The notes beneath the pieces are model-generated. The model saw only the letters and a list, made by a program, of their open reading frames with translations, did no database searches and was not told where the DNA came from. From NCBI RefSeq assembly GCF_900113375.1, contig NZ_FOPC01000005.1, positions 1 through 64,000 of the forward strand: a stretch of DNA of 64,000 nt, read 5' to 3'. Source of the stretch: Algoriphagus hitonicola. Lineage in GTDB: Bacteria; Bacteroidota; Bacteroidia; Cytophagales; Cyclobacteriaceae. The position numbers and the translations under genes are program-made. Each line of letters starts with the position of its first letter. Position 1 is the first letter of the stretch. Shown here piece after piece: positions 27,831 to 36,021 of this stretch.

Positions 27831-30104
27831 ATGATGCTTACATTTCCACAGCTTGATCGTCGAGATCAGGTAAAACCAGTTTTTTTTAACCCAGCTGATG
27901 CTGAGGAATATCAAGTTCTTAAAGAGTTGAAAAAGAATCCCTCTGTATTGGTTGTGGACGAAATAGAGAGTCAGGTAGGGGACTTGATCAAGGCAAATAA
28001 TCCATCTAAAAATTTTGAAAGAAAAGAACTTCAGAAGGAGATAAGTACATTTTTTGAAACTGAAAACAAAGAACGCTTCGGAAATTGGGTCTATTTTCCA
28101 TGGAAATCTACATTGGTTCATCTTCTGAACCGGGAGGATTTTATCAAGGTGCGTACTTCACGAAACAATTATAAAATCACTCCAGAAGAACAGACTCTTT
28201 TGGCTGCCAAAAGAATCGGAATTGTCGGTTTATCTGTCGGTCAAAGTATCGCTTATGCGATTGCTCTTGAGCGGGGCTGTGGGGTGCTGAGATTGGCGGA
28301 TTTTGATACCTTGGAACTCAGTAACTTGAACCGAATAAATGCCGGAGTGACCAATTTGGGACTGGAAAAGATCGTGATCGCTGCCCGGGAGATCAGCGAG
28401 ATTGATCCTTATTTGAAGTTAGAACTTTATCGTGATGGGGTGACCGAGGAAAATATAGCAGATTTTTTGACGCAGGATGGCCAGTTGGATCTTTTGGTTG
28501 ATGAATGTGATAGCTTGGATATTAAAGTTCTGCTTAGGCACAAAGCACAAGCGCTAGGAATCCCTGTGATGATGGAGACGTCAGACCGAGGCATGCTTGA
28601 TATTGAGCGATTTGACTTGGATCCAAACCGCCCGATATTTCACGGACTTCTGGGAAATATCAATCTTGAATCCCTAAAGGGCTTGTCCAACACTCAAAAA
28701 GTAGGAATGGGATTAAAAATCACAGGAACTGATACCCTTTCCCCCCGGATGAAAGCCTCGCTTTTGGAAGTAGGGCAATCGATCAGTAGTTGGCCTCAGT
28801 TGGCTTCGGCCGTATATCTCGGAGGGGCGACCGTGGCTCATGTAGGCCGAAAATTGCTTTTGGGAGAGGTCGTCCAATCGGGAAGGTACTATGTGGATCT
28901 AGACGAAATTGTAAAAATAGAAACTCTCGCAGAGCCTATTTCTGTCCCAGCACCTCCAGTAGTTGGGAATGATGTGAAAGATAAGATTCCAAAAAATATA
29001 TTGCCATCAGGATACTTGCTTACTGATGCTGAATTATCGGATTTAGTGACATTTGCCAATTTGGCACCATCCGGTGGTAATATTCAGCCTTGGATTTGGG
29101 TCTTTGATCAGAAAGGAGTTTTACACTTGATTCATGATCAAGTGAGAAGCCATTCATTGTTGGATTTTAAAGGGACAGGATCCTTGATTGCATTTGGTGC
29201 AGCCCTTGAAAATATCCGCCTTTATGCGGGGAAAAAGGGATTTGAACTTGAGGTAATTACCCATATTGAGGAGTTTGAGCAAGAGTGTATTGCTAGTATT
29301 CGTTTTGTTTCCAAACATGTCTCCTCCATAGAAATCCCTTATTCTGACTTAGTAGACGGGGTTAATCTCCGCTGCACGAATAGAAAAAATACGAAAAGGA
29401 GCCCATTGGAACCCAGTTTGGTAAGCGATCTTTTGGAAATGGCAACTCAGGAAAACATGATCCTAGAGTCAATCGAATCCAAGGAGGAGCTGGAGAAATT
29501 ATCCGGTATCATAGGGGGAATGGATCGAATGAGGCTTTTTCATGAGCAGGGACTTAAGGATTTTATCCAAGAGGTAAGGTGGAGTGAAAAAGAGGCCAAA
29601 GAAACCGGGGATGGGATTGACATCGCTACGCTGGAGCTATCCGGCACGGAGAGAGCGGCAATGAGTCTCTTGAAAGATCCGAGGACAGTTCGCTTTTTTC
29701 GAAAATTTCTGATGGGATATGGACTGACCAAAATCTCGCATGAAACCTTAATGAGTTCGTCAGCTATTTTTCTCTTACAAGCGCGCGATTTCAGTCCCGA
29801 AGCCTATTTACAGGCTGGTAGAGTTTTACAACGGGTTTGGATCAAAGCAAACATGCGGGGGATAAGCTTTCAGCCGGTAACGGCTGCGATGTTTATTTTT
29901 CATAAATTGGCGATGGACAAAAGGCATGGATTTGGTGAAGAGGAAGAAAGATTGATTCAGCAATACAAAAAAGAATTCAATACCTTGTTCAATAAGAACC
30001 TAGATTACAAAGAAATCTTTATGTTTAGGTTAAATATTGCCGGAGAACCCACCGTACGATCATATCGGAGGGATTTGAGTGAAACCCTTATCAAATTAAG
30101 TTAA
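27831..30104 (+). CDS. ThiF/E1-like adenylyltransferase fused to nitroreductase-like domain (Rv1355c/MoeY-like)
   Basis: A 757-residue two-domain protein. Residues about 120-360 are a ThiF/E1-type domain: RIGIVGLSVGQS in place of the usual GxGxxG, then DFDTLELSNLNRIN with the ATP-binding aspartate and arginine. I see no CxxC zinc pairs or obvious catalytic cysteine. Residues about 390-740 resemble the FMN-dependent nitroreductase fold (FANLAPSGGNIQPW and a C-terminal GISFQPVTAAMF). This pairing matches the Rv1355c/MoeY family; MoeY's assigned role in molybdopterin synthesis is unproven. E1-like and nitroreductase enzymes are also found together in azoline peptide modification. Start is one of two adjacent ATGs. 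A TAATG overlap couples it to the next gene. Confidence 0.82.
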   Translation: MMLTFPQLDRRDQVKPVFFNPADAEEYQVLKELKKNPSVLVVDEIESQVGDLIKANNPSKNFERKELQKEISTFFETENKERFGNWVYFPWKSTLVHLLNREDFIKVRTSRNNYKITPEEQTLLAAKRIGIVGLSVGQSIAYAIALERGCGVLRLADFDTLELSNLNRINAGVTNLGLEKIVIAAREISEIDPYLKLELYRDGVTEENIADFLTQDGQLDLLVDECDSLDIKVLLRHKAQALGIPVMMETSDRGMLDIERFDLDPNRPIFHGLLGNINLESLKGLSNTQKVGMGLKITGTDTLSPRMKASLLEVGQSISSWPQLASAVYLGGATVAHVGRKLLLGEVVQSGRYYVDLDEIVKIETLAEPISVPAPPVVGNDVKDKIPKNILPSGYLLTDAELSDLVTFANLAPSGGNIQPWIWVFDQKGVLHLIHDQVRSHSLLDFKGTGSLIAFGAALENIRLYAGKKGFELEVITHIEEFEQECIASIRFVSKHVSSIEIPYSDLVDGVNLRCTNRKNTKRSPLEPSLVSDLLEMATQENMILESIESKEELEKLSGIIGGMDRMRLFHEQGLKDFIQEVRWSEKEAKETGDGIDIATLELSGTERAAMSLLKDPRTVRFFRKFLMGYGLTKISHETLMSSSAIFLLQARDFSPEAYLQAGRVLQRVWIKANMRGISFQPVTAAMFIFHKLAMDKRHGFGEEEERLIQQYKKEFNTLFNKNLDYKEIFMFRLNIAGEPTVRSYRRDLSETLIKLS

Positions 30105-30817
30105 TGTTTACTTTCAAAGCATTTAGAGCTGTCGATGAACCAGAAATTTGCGATATGTTTATTGAGGGTCATGCTAACGTGTTGAAAGATTATGGTGTAA
30201 CCAAAGTAACCTCTTCAAATAATGACTGGAAGTTTAACCCGTATGTGTTTGTGGTTACAGTTCATGAAGATTCTACTGGGAAAGTTGTAAGTGGACTGCG
30301 AATTCACATCGCTCACGAAGATTTTCCGCTACCGATGGAAGGTGCCATCGCGCCGGTCGATTCAAAAATTTTTGAATTGGTAAAAGGATATCGAATCAAT
30401 GGAGGTACTGGCGAAATAGGTGGGTTGTGGAATAGTCGGCTAATTTCAGGATACGGAATTGGGGCAATATTTTTATCAAGAACTTCTTTGGTGATAGCCG
30501 AGCAGTTAAATGTCCCATCGCTTTTTGCACTCTGTGCCGAATACACCTTAAAACCAACCTTGCAGAAGGGATTTGAAATAGAAGAAAATATTGGGAATAA
30601 AGGCACCTTCTTTTATCCAAAATTGGATTTAGTTGCGACTCTGGCGGTTTTGAAAGATGTCAAGAATCTTCCAGTGGCGCTTCCTGTCGAACGGGATTTT
30701 ATCCTGGAATTGCGAGAAAATCTTGATTGTTCCCGAATGGAAAATACGCTGAAAGGACCGGTAGAAATCACCTATCAGCTTAAGATTAAAAATCCTGACT
30801 GGAGAAAAAATGCCTAA
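30104..30817 (+). CDS. GNAT-like acyltransferase coupled to the ThiF-nitroreductase gene
   Basis: A 237-residue soluble protein. The pattern is of an N-acyltransferase/autoinducer-synthase-like GNAT fold: FKAFRAVDEPEICDMFIEGH at the start, FVVTVHEDSTGKVVSGLRIH (beta-hairpin) near residue 45-65, and GGTGEIGGLWNSRLISGYGIGAIFL, with the likely acyl-CoA-binding loop, at about 103-127. Family assignment is by pattern only. The TAATG junction shows it is made together with the ThiF-nitroreductase protein, so it may acylate the same product. Confidence 0.6.
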   Translation: MFTFKAFRAVDEPEICDMFIEGHANVLKDYGVTKVTSSNNDWKFNPYVFVVTVHEDSTGKVVSGLRIHIAHEDFPLPMEGAIAPVDSKIFELVKGYRINGGTGEIGGLWNSRLISGYGIGAIFLSRTSLVIAEQLNVPSLFALCAEYTLKPTLQKGFEIEENIGNKGTFFYPKLDLVATLAVLKDVKNLPVALPVERDFILELRENLDCSRMENTLKGPVEITYQLKIKNPDWRKNA

Positions 30818-30883
30818 AATGTAGCCGATAAAAAGAGTTTAAATAGGAGATTTAATAGCTTGGACAGTCAGCCAAAATGAGGT

Positions 30884-30901
30884 TCTCAAAAATGTTTGAG
30901 A
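30884..30901. promoter_or_regulatory. Inverted repeat upstream of the histidine kinase gene
   Basis: TCTCAAA (30884-30890), AATG, TTTGAGA (30895-30901), a perfect 7-bp repeat in the 270-base gap between the GNAT-like gene and the 7TM kinase. No T run follows at once, so a regulatory site is as likely as a weak terminator. I see nothing else definite in the gap 30818-31087. Confidence 0.3.
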
Positions 30902-31087
30902 CAGACGAATTGACCTTTAAAAATTTAACTTATTAACATTTACAGATGAAATCTAGCATGACTAAAACGTTGACCAAAAGGCTATTTACTTAAATGCGAA
31001 ATTTTCACTTAATGGATAGATTTGGGACAGGTTACTCAGGTCTTTGGAGCTGGCTGGTTTTGACTATTGAAAATAAATCATGAACTG

Positions 31088-33199
31088 ATGAAATTAGTAA
31101 TTCTTTACTTATTAGTTTTTTTAAAGGGCTTTTCGCCCATCCAATTAACGGAGGAGCCTCAAGACCTGAATAGTTATAGTTATCTCATATTGGATAAGGA
31201 CGAGACCTTGTCTATTGAGGGAGTTTTGGTGAGTAATGATTTTATTGATCTTGAAAATGAGGTAAAGAATTTCGGGATCAACAATGATGTGGTTTGGTTG
31301 AAGTATAGTGTTTTAAATAATAGCTCCAGTGAGACCAAGTTTTTTTACATCAACAATCCCTCCTTGGATAGTTTGCAGTTGTATGTGGCGAGTGAAGGGG
31401 AAGTTTTAAAGCAATATTCGGGAGGGCGACTGGAGGATTATAATTCTAAACCCATCCCCTCCAAATCTATAATTTTTAAGATCGACTTGCCTCAGGGACA
31501 AGTTTCTGATTTATACCTAAGAGTAAAAAGCGTCAATAAAAAAATTATTACCTCAACCATAAGCAACCGAGATTTTGTAGAAGGACTGATCAATAATGAA
31601 AATATCTTTTTCGGGATTTTTACAGGAGTGATTTTAGGGCTGTTCTTCTATAATCTATTCTTGTATTTCTCTGTTAAAGATAAACTTTATCTTATTTATG
31701 TCATTCACACTGTTCTTGTCTGGTTTGCGCAATCCTCTATTTTAGGATTCACGCAAGAGTTAATTTGGCAAGATTCGGTTTGGTTAAACCTCAGGTCAGG
31801 GGTGATTTTCTCTTCTTTGGTAAGTATGGTGGGGATCTGGTTTTTACGGGTATTTCTATCGACTAAATCCTTCATCCCAAAAATCGACAGTGGCTTTTAT
31901 TACATCTATGGAGTCTATTTCTTTATTCTGATTAATGCTTTTTTCTTTTCTATCACGGTAAGCTATCAGACTTTATTGGTCACCCAATCCATTGTAGTTC
32001 TTTATGTCTTGTTTGCCGCTTTTTCTGTACTTAAGCTAGGATATAGACCGGCCCGCTATTATTTGGTGGCCTGGTCAATCTTTATGTTGGGGATTTTCCT
32101 ATTTGTATTGAGCGAAATGGGCTTGATTCCCACTAATAATCTGACGGCCTACATCATGCCTCTGGGTTCAGCTTTGGAGGTAGTGTTGCTCTCCTTTGCC
32201 CTAGCTGATAAAATCAATATCCTCAAAAAGGAAAAAGAATCTGAACAGCTTGAGCGACTACGGGTATTGAAAGAAAATGAATCACTTATCAGGGAGCAAA
32301 ATACCTTGCTGGAAGATAAGGTAAGGCTGAGAACTGATGAATTGGAGCAGGCATTACGAAATCTCCAAAATACCCAAAGTCAGCTGGTCAGTCAGGAAAA
32401 AATGGCCTCACTCGGTCAGTTGACTGCCGGTATTGCGCATGAAATCAATAATCCGATCAACTTTGTGAGCTCTAATATCATGCCGCTCAAACGCGACGTG
32501 GCGGATATCATGGAAGTGATTGAGTTTTATAGAAATACTGCTAATAATGAATTTACTCCAGAATCAATTAAGAAAGCCAAACGACTCGAAGAAGATTTAG
32601 AATTGGATTATGTCCTCGAGGAGGTGGATCAGCTTCTTAAAGGAATGGAAGAGGGAGCAAAGCGAACCGTAGAAATCGTCAAGGGACTTCGGTTGTTCTC
32701 CCGAGTAGACGAGCAGGATATCAAAAAAGTGGATCTGCATGATGGGATCAACAGTACCTTGATTCTTTTGAACAGTTCGATTCCAGGCAAAATCCGAATC
32801 GTTCGTGAATTTGGCGAACTTCCCATGGTCGAATGTCTGGCCGGTAAAATCAATCAGGTATTCATGAATATCATCAATAATGCAGTCCATGCATTGAGTG
32901 ATCACATTGATGAAATTAACGATCCGAAAATCGAGATACGGACCAAATCTCTGGGGGAGGCTGTTGTCGTAGAAATTAATGACAATGGACCGGGTATGCC
33001 GGAGCACGTGAGGCAGCGGATTTTCGAACCTTTTTTTACTACTAAGTCCGTAGGAAAGGGGACAGGTTTGGGGCTTTCGATAGTTTATTCTATTATTGAG
33101 AATCACAAAGGAACACTGGAGGTGGAAACTGAGGTGGGCAAAGGGACTACTTTTATTATAACGCTACCTATTTATCAAAGCACATCAAAGTATGAATAG
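31088..33199 (+). CDS. 7TM-DISM sensor histidine kinase
   Basis: About 703 residues. A signal peptide (MKLVILYLLVF...) is followed by an extracytoplasmic 7TMR-DISMED2-type domain (about 25-165), seven transmembrane helices (about 175-380), a coiled coil (about 385-440), and a histidine kinase with the phospho-accepting H in AGIAHEINNPINF near residue 451. The ATPase boxes are INNAVHALSDH, DNGPGMP and GTGLGLSI. DISMED2 domains are thought to bind carbohydrate-like or small extracellular ligands. I choose the ATG at 31088; a TTG at 31067 is in frame but would precede the signal peptide. It overlaps the next gene by eight bases. Confidence 0.92.
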   Translation: MKLVILYLLVFLKGFSPIQLTEEPQDLNSYSYLILDKDETLSIEGVLVSNDFIDLENEVKNFGINNDVVWLKYSVLNNSSSETKFFYINNPSLDSLQLYVASEGEVLKQYSGGRLEDYNSKPIPSKSIIFKIDLPQGQVSDLYLRVKSVNKKIITSTISNRDFVEGLINNENIFFGIFTGVILGLFFYNLFLYFSVKDKLYLIYVIHTVLVWFAQSSILGFTQELIWQDSVWLNLRSGVIFSSLVSMVGIWFLRVFLSTKSFIPKIDSGFYYIYGVYFFILINAFFFSITVSYQTLLVTQSIVVLYVLFAAFSVLKLGYRPARYYLVAWSIFMLGIFLFVLSEMGLIPTNNLTAYIMPLGSALEVVLLSFALADKINILKKEKESEQLERLRVLKENESLIREQNTLLEDKVRLRTDELEQALRNLQNTQSQLVSQEKMASLGQLTAGIAHEINNPINFVSSNIMPLKRDVADIMEVIEFYRNTANNEFTPESIKKAKRLEEDLELDYVLEEVDQLLKGMEEGAKRTVEIVKGLRLFSRVDEQDIKKVDLHDGINSTLILLNSSIPGKIRIVREFGELPMVECLAGKINQVFMNIINNAVHALSDHIDEINDPKIEIRTKSLGEAVVVEINDNGPGMPEHVRQRIFEPFFTTKSVGKGTGLGLSIVYSIIENHKGTLEVETEVGKGTTFIITLPIYQSTSKYE

Positions 33200-34277
33200 C
33201 AACATTCATGTGCTCTACATTGACGATGAGGACAACAACCTCAAGTCATTTCGGGCCACGCTGAGAAAAGATTTTAAGATTTTTACTGCTATAGACGCAG
33301 AGGAGGGGTTGAAAATAGCTCAAGAAGAGGAAATCCATGTGGTCATTGCAGATCAGCGCATGCCGGGGATGACTGGGACTGAGTTCTTTGAAAAACTTAT
33401 CGAAATCAATCCCGATCCCATTCGAATTCTATTAACCGGCTATTCGGACATTGCGAGTGTCATCGATGCAATCAACAAAGGCGAAGTGTATCGATTTATT
33501 GATAAGCCCTGGAATATCGAGCAAATCAAAAATTCGATAAAAAATGCAGCCGATATCTTTTTTATGCGTCAGGAGCTGAAAGAAAAAAATATTCGACTTC
33601 AGAAGCTGCACAGTGAGATGAATCAATTTGTTTACAGCCTTTCTCACGAGTTAAGAGGGCCGTTGATGAGTATATCGGGAGTTTCCAAATTGGCAAAAAT
33701 GGAGGTGGCAGATCCTCAGATTTTGGAATATTTTGACATGATCGATACGGCTACGACTAAGCTGGATGATTTTATTTATAAAATGCTGGACTTTTATCGA
33801 TCGACCAAAATCGACCATAAAATCTCCGAAATCAATTTTTCAGATGTGATCAACCAACAGATGGAGGCCTATCAAGCCAAGTTTGATTTGAGTCATTTCC
33901 ATATCGAGACCCAAGTCAATCAAGAGGTTCCATTTTACTGTGATGATGCCAAAATCCGGGTGATTTTAAATAATTTGTTCAGTAATTCGGTCCAGTTTCA
34001 AAAGCATGAACCCGGGGAAAAGCGAATCGCCTTGACAGTGGATGTCAGCGAGAATGAAGCCACAATCCTGCTTGAGGATAATGGAATAGGGATAGAAGAT
34101 CGACACCATCCCGAAGTGTTTAATTTGTTTATGCGAGCCACCCAAAAAAATGTGGGAACTGGCCTGGGCTTATACATGGTCAAGGAAGCCGTGGAGCAAC
34201 TTGGTGGCACGATCACCCTAGAATCCATGCTTCACGTCGGCACTACTTTCAGAGTGATCCTTCCCAGTCTTAAATAA
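33192..34277 (+). CDS. Hybrid receiver-histidine kinase protein
   Basis: A 361-residue soluble protein: a receiver domain (phospho-acceptor aspartate at 54 in IADQRMPGMTG), a coiled-coil linker (about 120-145), a HisKA domain with VYSLSHELRGPL, and a HATPase domain (NNLFSNSVQFQ, DNGIGIED, GTGLGLYMV). It overlaps the preceding 7TM kinase by eight bases and very probably receives phosphate from it. Its receiver is paralogous to the stand-alone regulator at 27159-27632. No DNA-binding output is present, so the final target is elsewhere. Confidence 0.92.
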   Translation: MNSNIHVLYIDDEDNNLKSFRATLRKDFKIFTAIDAEEGLKIAQEEEIHVVIADQRMPGMTGTEFFEKLIEINPDPIRILLTGYSDIASVIDAINKGEVYRFIDKPWNIEQIKNSIKNAADIFFMRQELKEKNIRLQKLHSEMNQFVYSLSHELRGPLMSISGVSKLAKMEVADPQILEYFDMIDTATTKLDDFIYKMLDFYRSTKIDHKISEINFSDVINQQMEAYQAKFDLSHFHIETQVNQEVPFYCDDAKIRVILNNLFSNSVQFQKHEPGEKRIALTVDVSENEATILLEDNGIGIEDRHHPEVFNLFMRATQKNVGTGLGLYMVKEAVEQLGGTITLESMLHVGTTFRVILPSLK

Positions 34278-34308
34278 GTTTTTAACTGGGGATTTTTACA
34301 GGAAAGCG

Positions 34309-34316
34309 TATCTTTG
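34309..34316 (+). promoter_or_regulatory. -7 box of the ppa promoter
   Basis: TATCTTTG fits the Bacteroidota -7 consensus TAnnTTTG and lies 34 bases upstream of the ppa start codon. A clear -33 TTTG is not seen at the ideal distance. Confidence 0.45.
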
Positions 34317-34350
34317 CAGCCTAACTTTTTATTAACAAAAGCGAAAAATT

Positions 34351-34890
34351 ATGATTAATCCTTGGCATGATGTCCAAATCGGTAAAGATGCCCCAGAAGT
34401 CGTCATGGGCGTGGTGGAAATTCCTAAAGGCAGTAAAGGAAAGTACGAGTTGCATAAAAAGACTGGGATGCTTATGCTGGACCGGGTTTTATTCTCCGCA
34501 GTGCATTATCCGGCAAATTATGGTTTCATACCACAAACCTTCTGCGAAGACCATGATCCTTTGGATATTTTGATTATTTCACAAATCGATATTCCTTCCA
34601 TGTGCTTGGTGGAGGCTAAAGTGATCGGCGTGATGCGAATGGTGGACGGTGGTGAAGCTGATGATAAAATCATTGCCGTGGCAGCTGGTGACCAATCGGT
34701 CAATTACATCAATGACATCGACGAACTCCCCCCTCACTTGATGAAGGAAGTTCACCGGTTCTTTGAAGACTACAAAAAGCTGGAAAACAAAGAAGTCAAA
34801 GTAGAGGACTTTCTTGGAAAAGAAGAGGCGATCCGAATCATCAATGAAAGTATCGCGCTATACGATAAAAACTTCAGAAATCAACGATAA
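34351..34890 (+). CDS. ppa: Inorganic pyrophosphatase (family I)
   Basis: A 179-residue soluble pyrophosphatase. The active-site signature [10 protein letters not shown] with metal-binding aspartates, the upstream YPANYGFIP, and the C-terminal [11 protein letters not shown] match the family, and the length is typical. It hydrolyses pyrophosphate to drive biosynthesis. It is monocistronic, between its own promoter and a strong bidirectional terminator. Confidence 0.95.
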   Translation: MINPWHDVQIGKDAPEVVMGVVEIPKGSKGKYELHKKTGMLMLDRVLFSAVHYPANYGFIPQTFCEDHDPLDILIISQIDIPSMCLVEAKVIGVMRMVDGGEADDKIIAVAAGDQSVNYINDIDELPPHLMKEVHRFFEDYKKLENKEVKVEDFLGKEEAIRIINESIALYDKNFRNQR

Positions 34891-34893
34891 TCC

Positions 34894-34920
34894 AAAAAGC
34901 CTGAGTAATCAGGCTTTTTT
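34894..34920. terminator. Bidirectional terminator after ppa
   Basis: AAAAAGCCTGA (34894-34904) pairs with TCAGGCTTTTT (34909-34919) around a four-base loop. It serves ppa and the convergent membrane-protein gene, whose TGA stop codon (34909-34911 on the minus strand) is itself part of the stem. Confidence 0.85.
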
Positions 34921-35367
34921 ACTTTTCACCTCTTTTTTGGCTGCCTTTTTCCGAAGATACTTCACCAATTCATAATAGGCTTCATGCTCATGATTGGAGA
35001 CACGGATGGATTGCTGATCCGAAAAGGCCACAGTCAGCTGTCTAAATTCTTTTTTATTCGCCAAAACCACTTCCTCTTCCCAAGCCAAAATATCAGCGAT
35101 TGGATAGGCTTTTTGGTATCCCCGCAGCGGGAGTTTGACTATAATCTGATCCCGGCCTGCGGTAACAAACCGAAATCCGGCCAGCATTTTCACCAAAAGC
35201 ATCAACAGCACCAAGGTGATCAACGAAGCGGCAATAAGGTAAAACCAAAGTCCAAAACTCCCGGTGTAGGCAAAATCTCTCAGAATAAAAATCAGTCCTG
35301 CCAATAAAGCGACTACAATCAGTCCTAATGAGAAATAAGTGGACCCTTTGGGTTTAATGACGACCAT
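34909..35367 (-). CDS. Small membrane protein, two helices, unknown function
   Basis: About 152 residues from the ATG at 35367. Two hydrophobic helices (about 10-30 and 40-60) are followed by a soluble domain with short beta strands (FRFVTAGRDQIIVKLPL, ILAWEEEVV) reminiscent of a bacterial PH-like domain, and a lysine-rich tail. The first 12 codons of the longer open frame overlap the upstream gene and are left out. The stop codon lies in the terminator stem shared with ppa. The family was not recognised with certainty. Confidence 0.7.
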   Translation of the reverse strand: MVVIKPKGSTYFSLGLIVVALLAGLIFILRDFAYTGSFGLWFYLIAASLITLVLLMLLVKMLAGFRFVTAGRDQIIVKLPLRGYQKAYPIADILAWEEEVVLANKKEFRQLTVAFSDQQSIRVSNHEHEAYYELVKYLRKKAAKKEVKSKKA

Positions 35368-35959
35368 GTGCGTTTTTGATTTCTTGAAGTTTTGCGAATG
35401 CAAAAGTCTCCAAATCCTTGAAAAAAGCGAAGAAAATCACTTGAAATTGAGGTTCGTATTCCAATAAGGCCAAATGAGCCTCCTCCATTTTGGACACAAA
35501 GGTGGTCCGTCGGGACATTCCGGTCAGCGATCGTTGGATGCCCTCAATTTCCCCGTAGTGTAGCAGCCAATTGTCTTTTTTCATAAATGAGTACATTTTG
35601 GCAAACCGTTCCGGAAATACATCGGAATATCCATCCAGTGCCGTGTAGGTGTCTTCTATGAATTTTGGAAGTGGGGTACTGGAAAAATCCTTCCAATTCT
35701 TAATCAGAAAATAATCAAAAAAAACATCTGTGATTACGGTCGAATAATGCCCGAACTTTTTGCGCAGGTACGATTGTCCAGCCTTGACCAAGGGATGGGA
35801 ATCGGTGAAATAATCAATCTCCCGATGAAGCAGAATCCCCTGCACGATCTCATCTTCGAAATCGTTGATCTGCTTTCCTTTGACAAAATCGGCAATAAAA
35901 TTCCCCACGAGGATTTTTTCCTGTCCAAAAGATAAAAATGCATGCGCAAGAAAATTCAT
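35354..35959 (-). CDS. Acyl carrier protein phosphodiesterase-like protein (AcpH/DUF479)
   Basis: About 201 residues from the ATG at 35959. The N-terminus MNFLAHAFLSF and the later ILLHREIDYFTDSHP with GNFIADFVKG form the AcpH/DUF479 signature. In Escherichia coli AcpH removes the 4'-phosphopantetheine arm from acyl carrier protein. The open frame extends 20 codons further upstream, but homology starts at this methionine and the extension would run into the divergent helicase gene. It overlaps the membrane-protein gene start by about 14 bases. Confidence 0.88.
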   Translation of the reverse strand: MNFLAHAFLSFGQEKILVGNFIADFVKGKQINDFEDEIVQGILLHREIDYFTDSHPLVKAGQSYLRKKFGHYSTVITDVFFDYFLIKNWKDFSSTPLPKFIEDTYTALDGYSDVFPERFAKMYSFMKKDNWLLHYGEIEGIQRSLTGMSRRTTFVSKMEEAHLALLEYEPQFQVIFFAFFKDLETFAFAKLQEIKNAHGRH

Positions 35960-36021
35960 GATCAGTTTTGCTACAAAAACACAAGGGCTTTTGATTAGTT
36001 TCGTTGACAAATTACACATTG

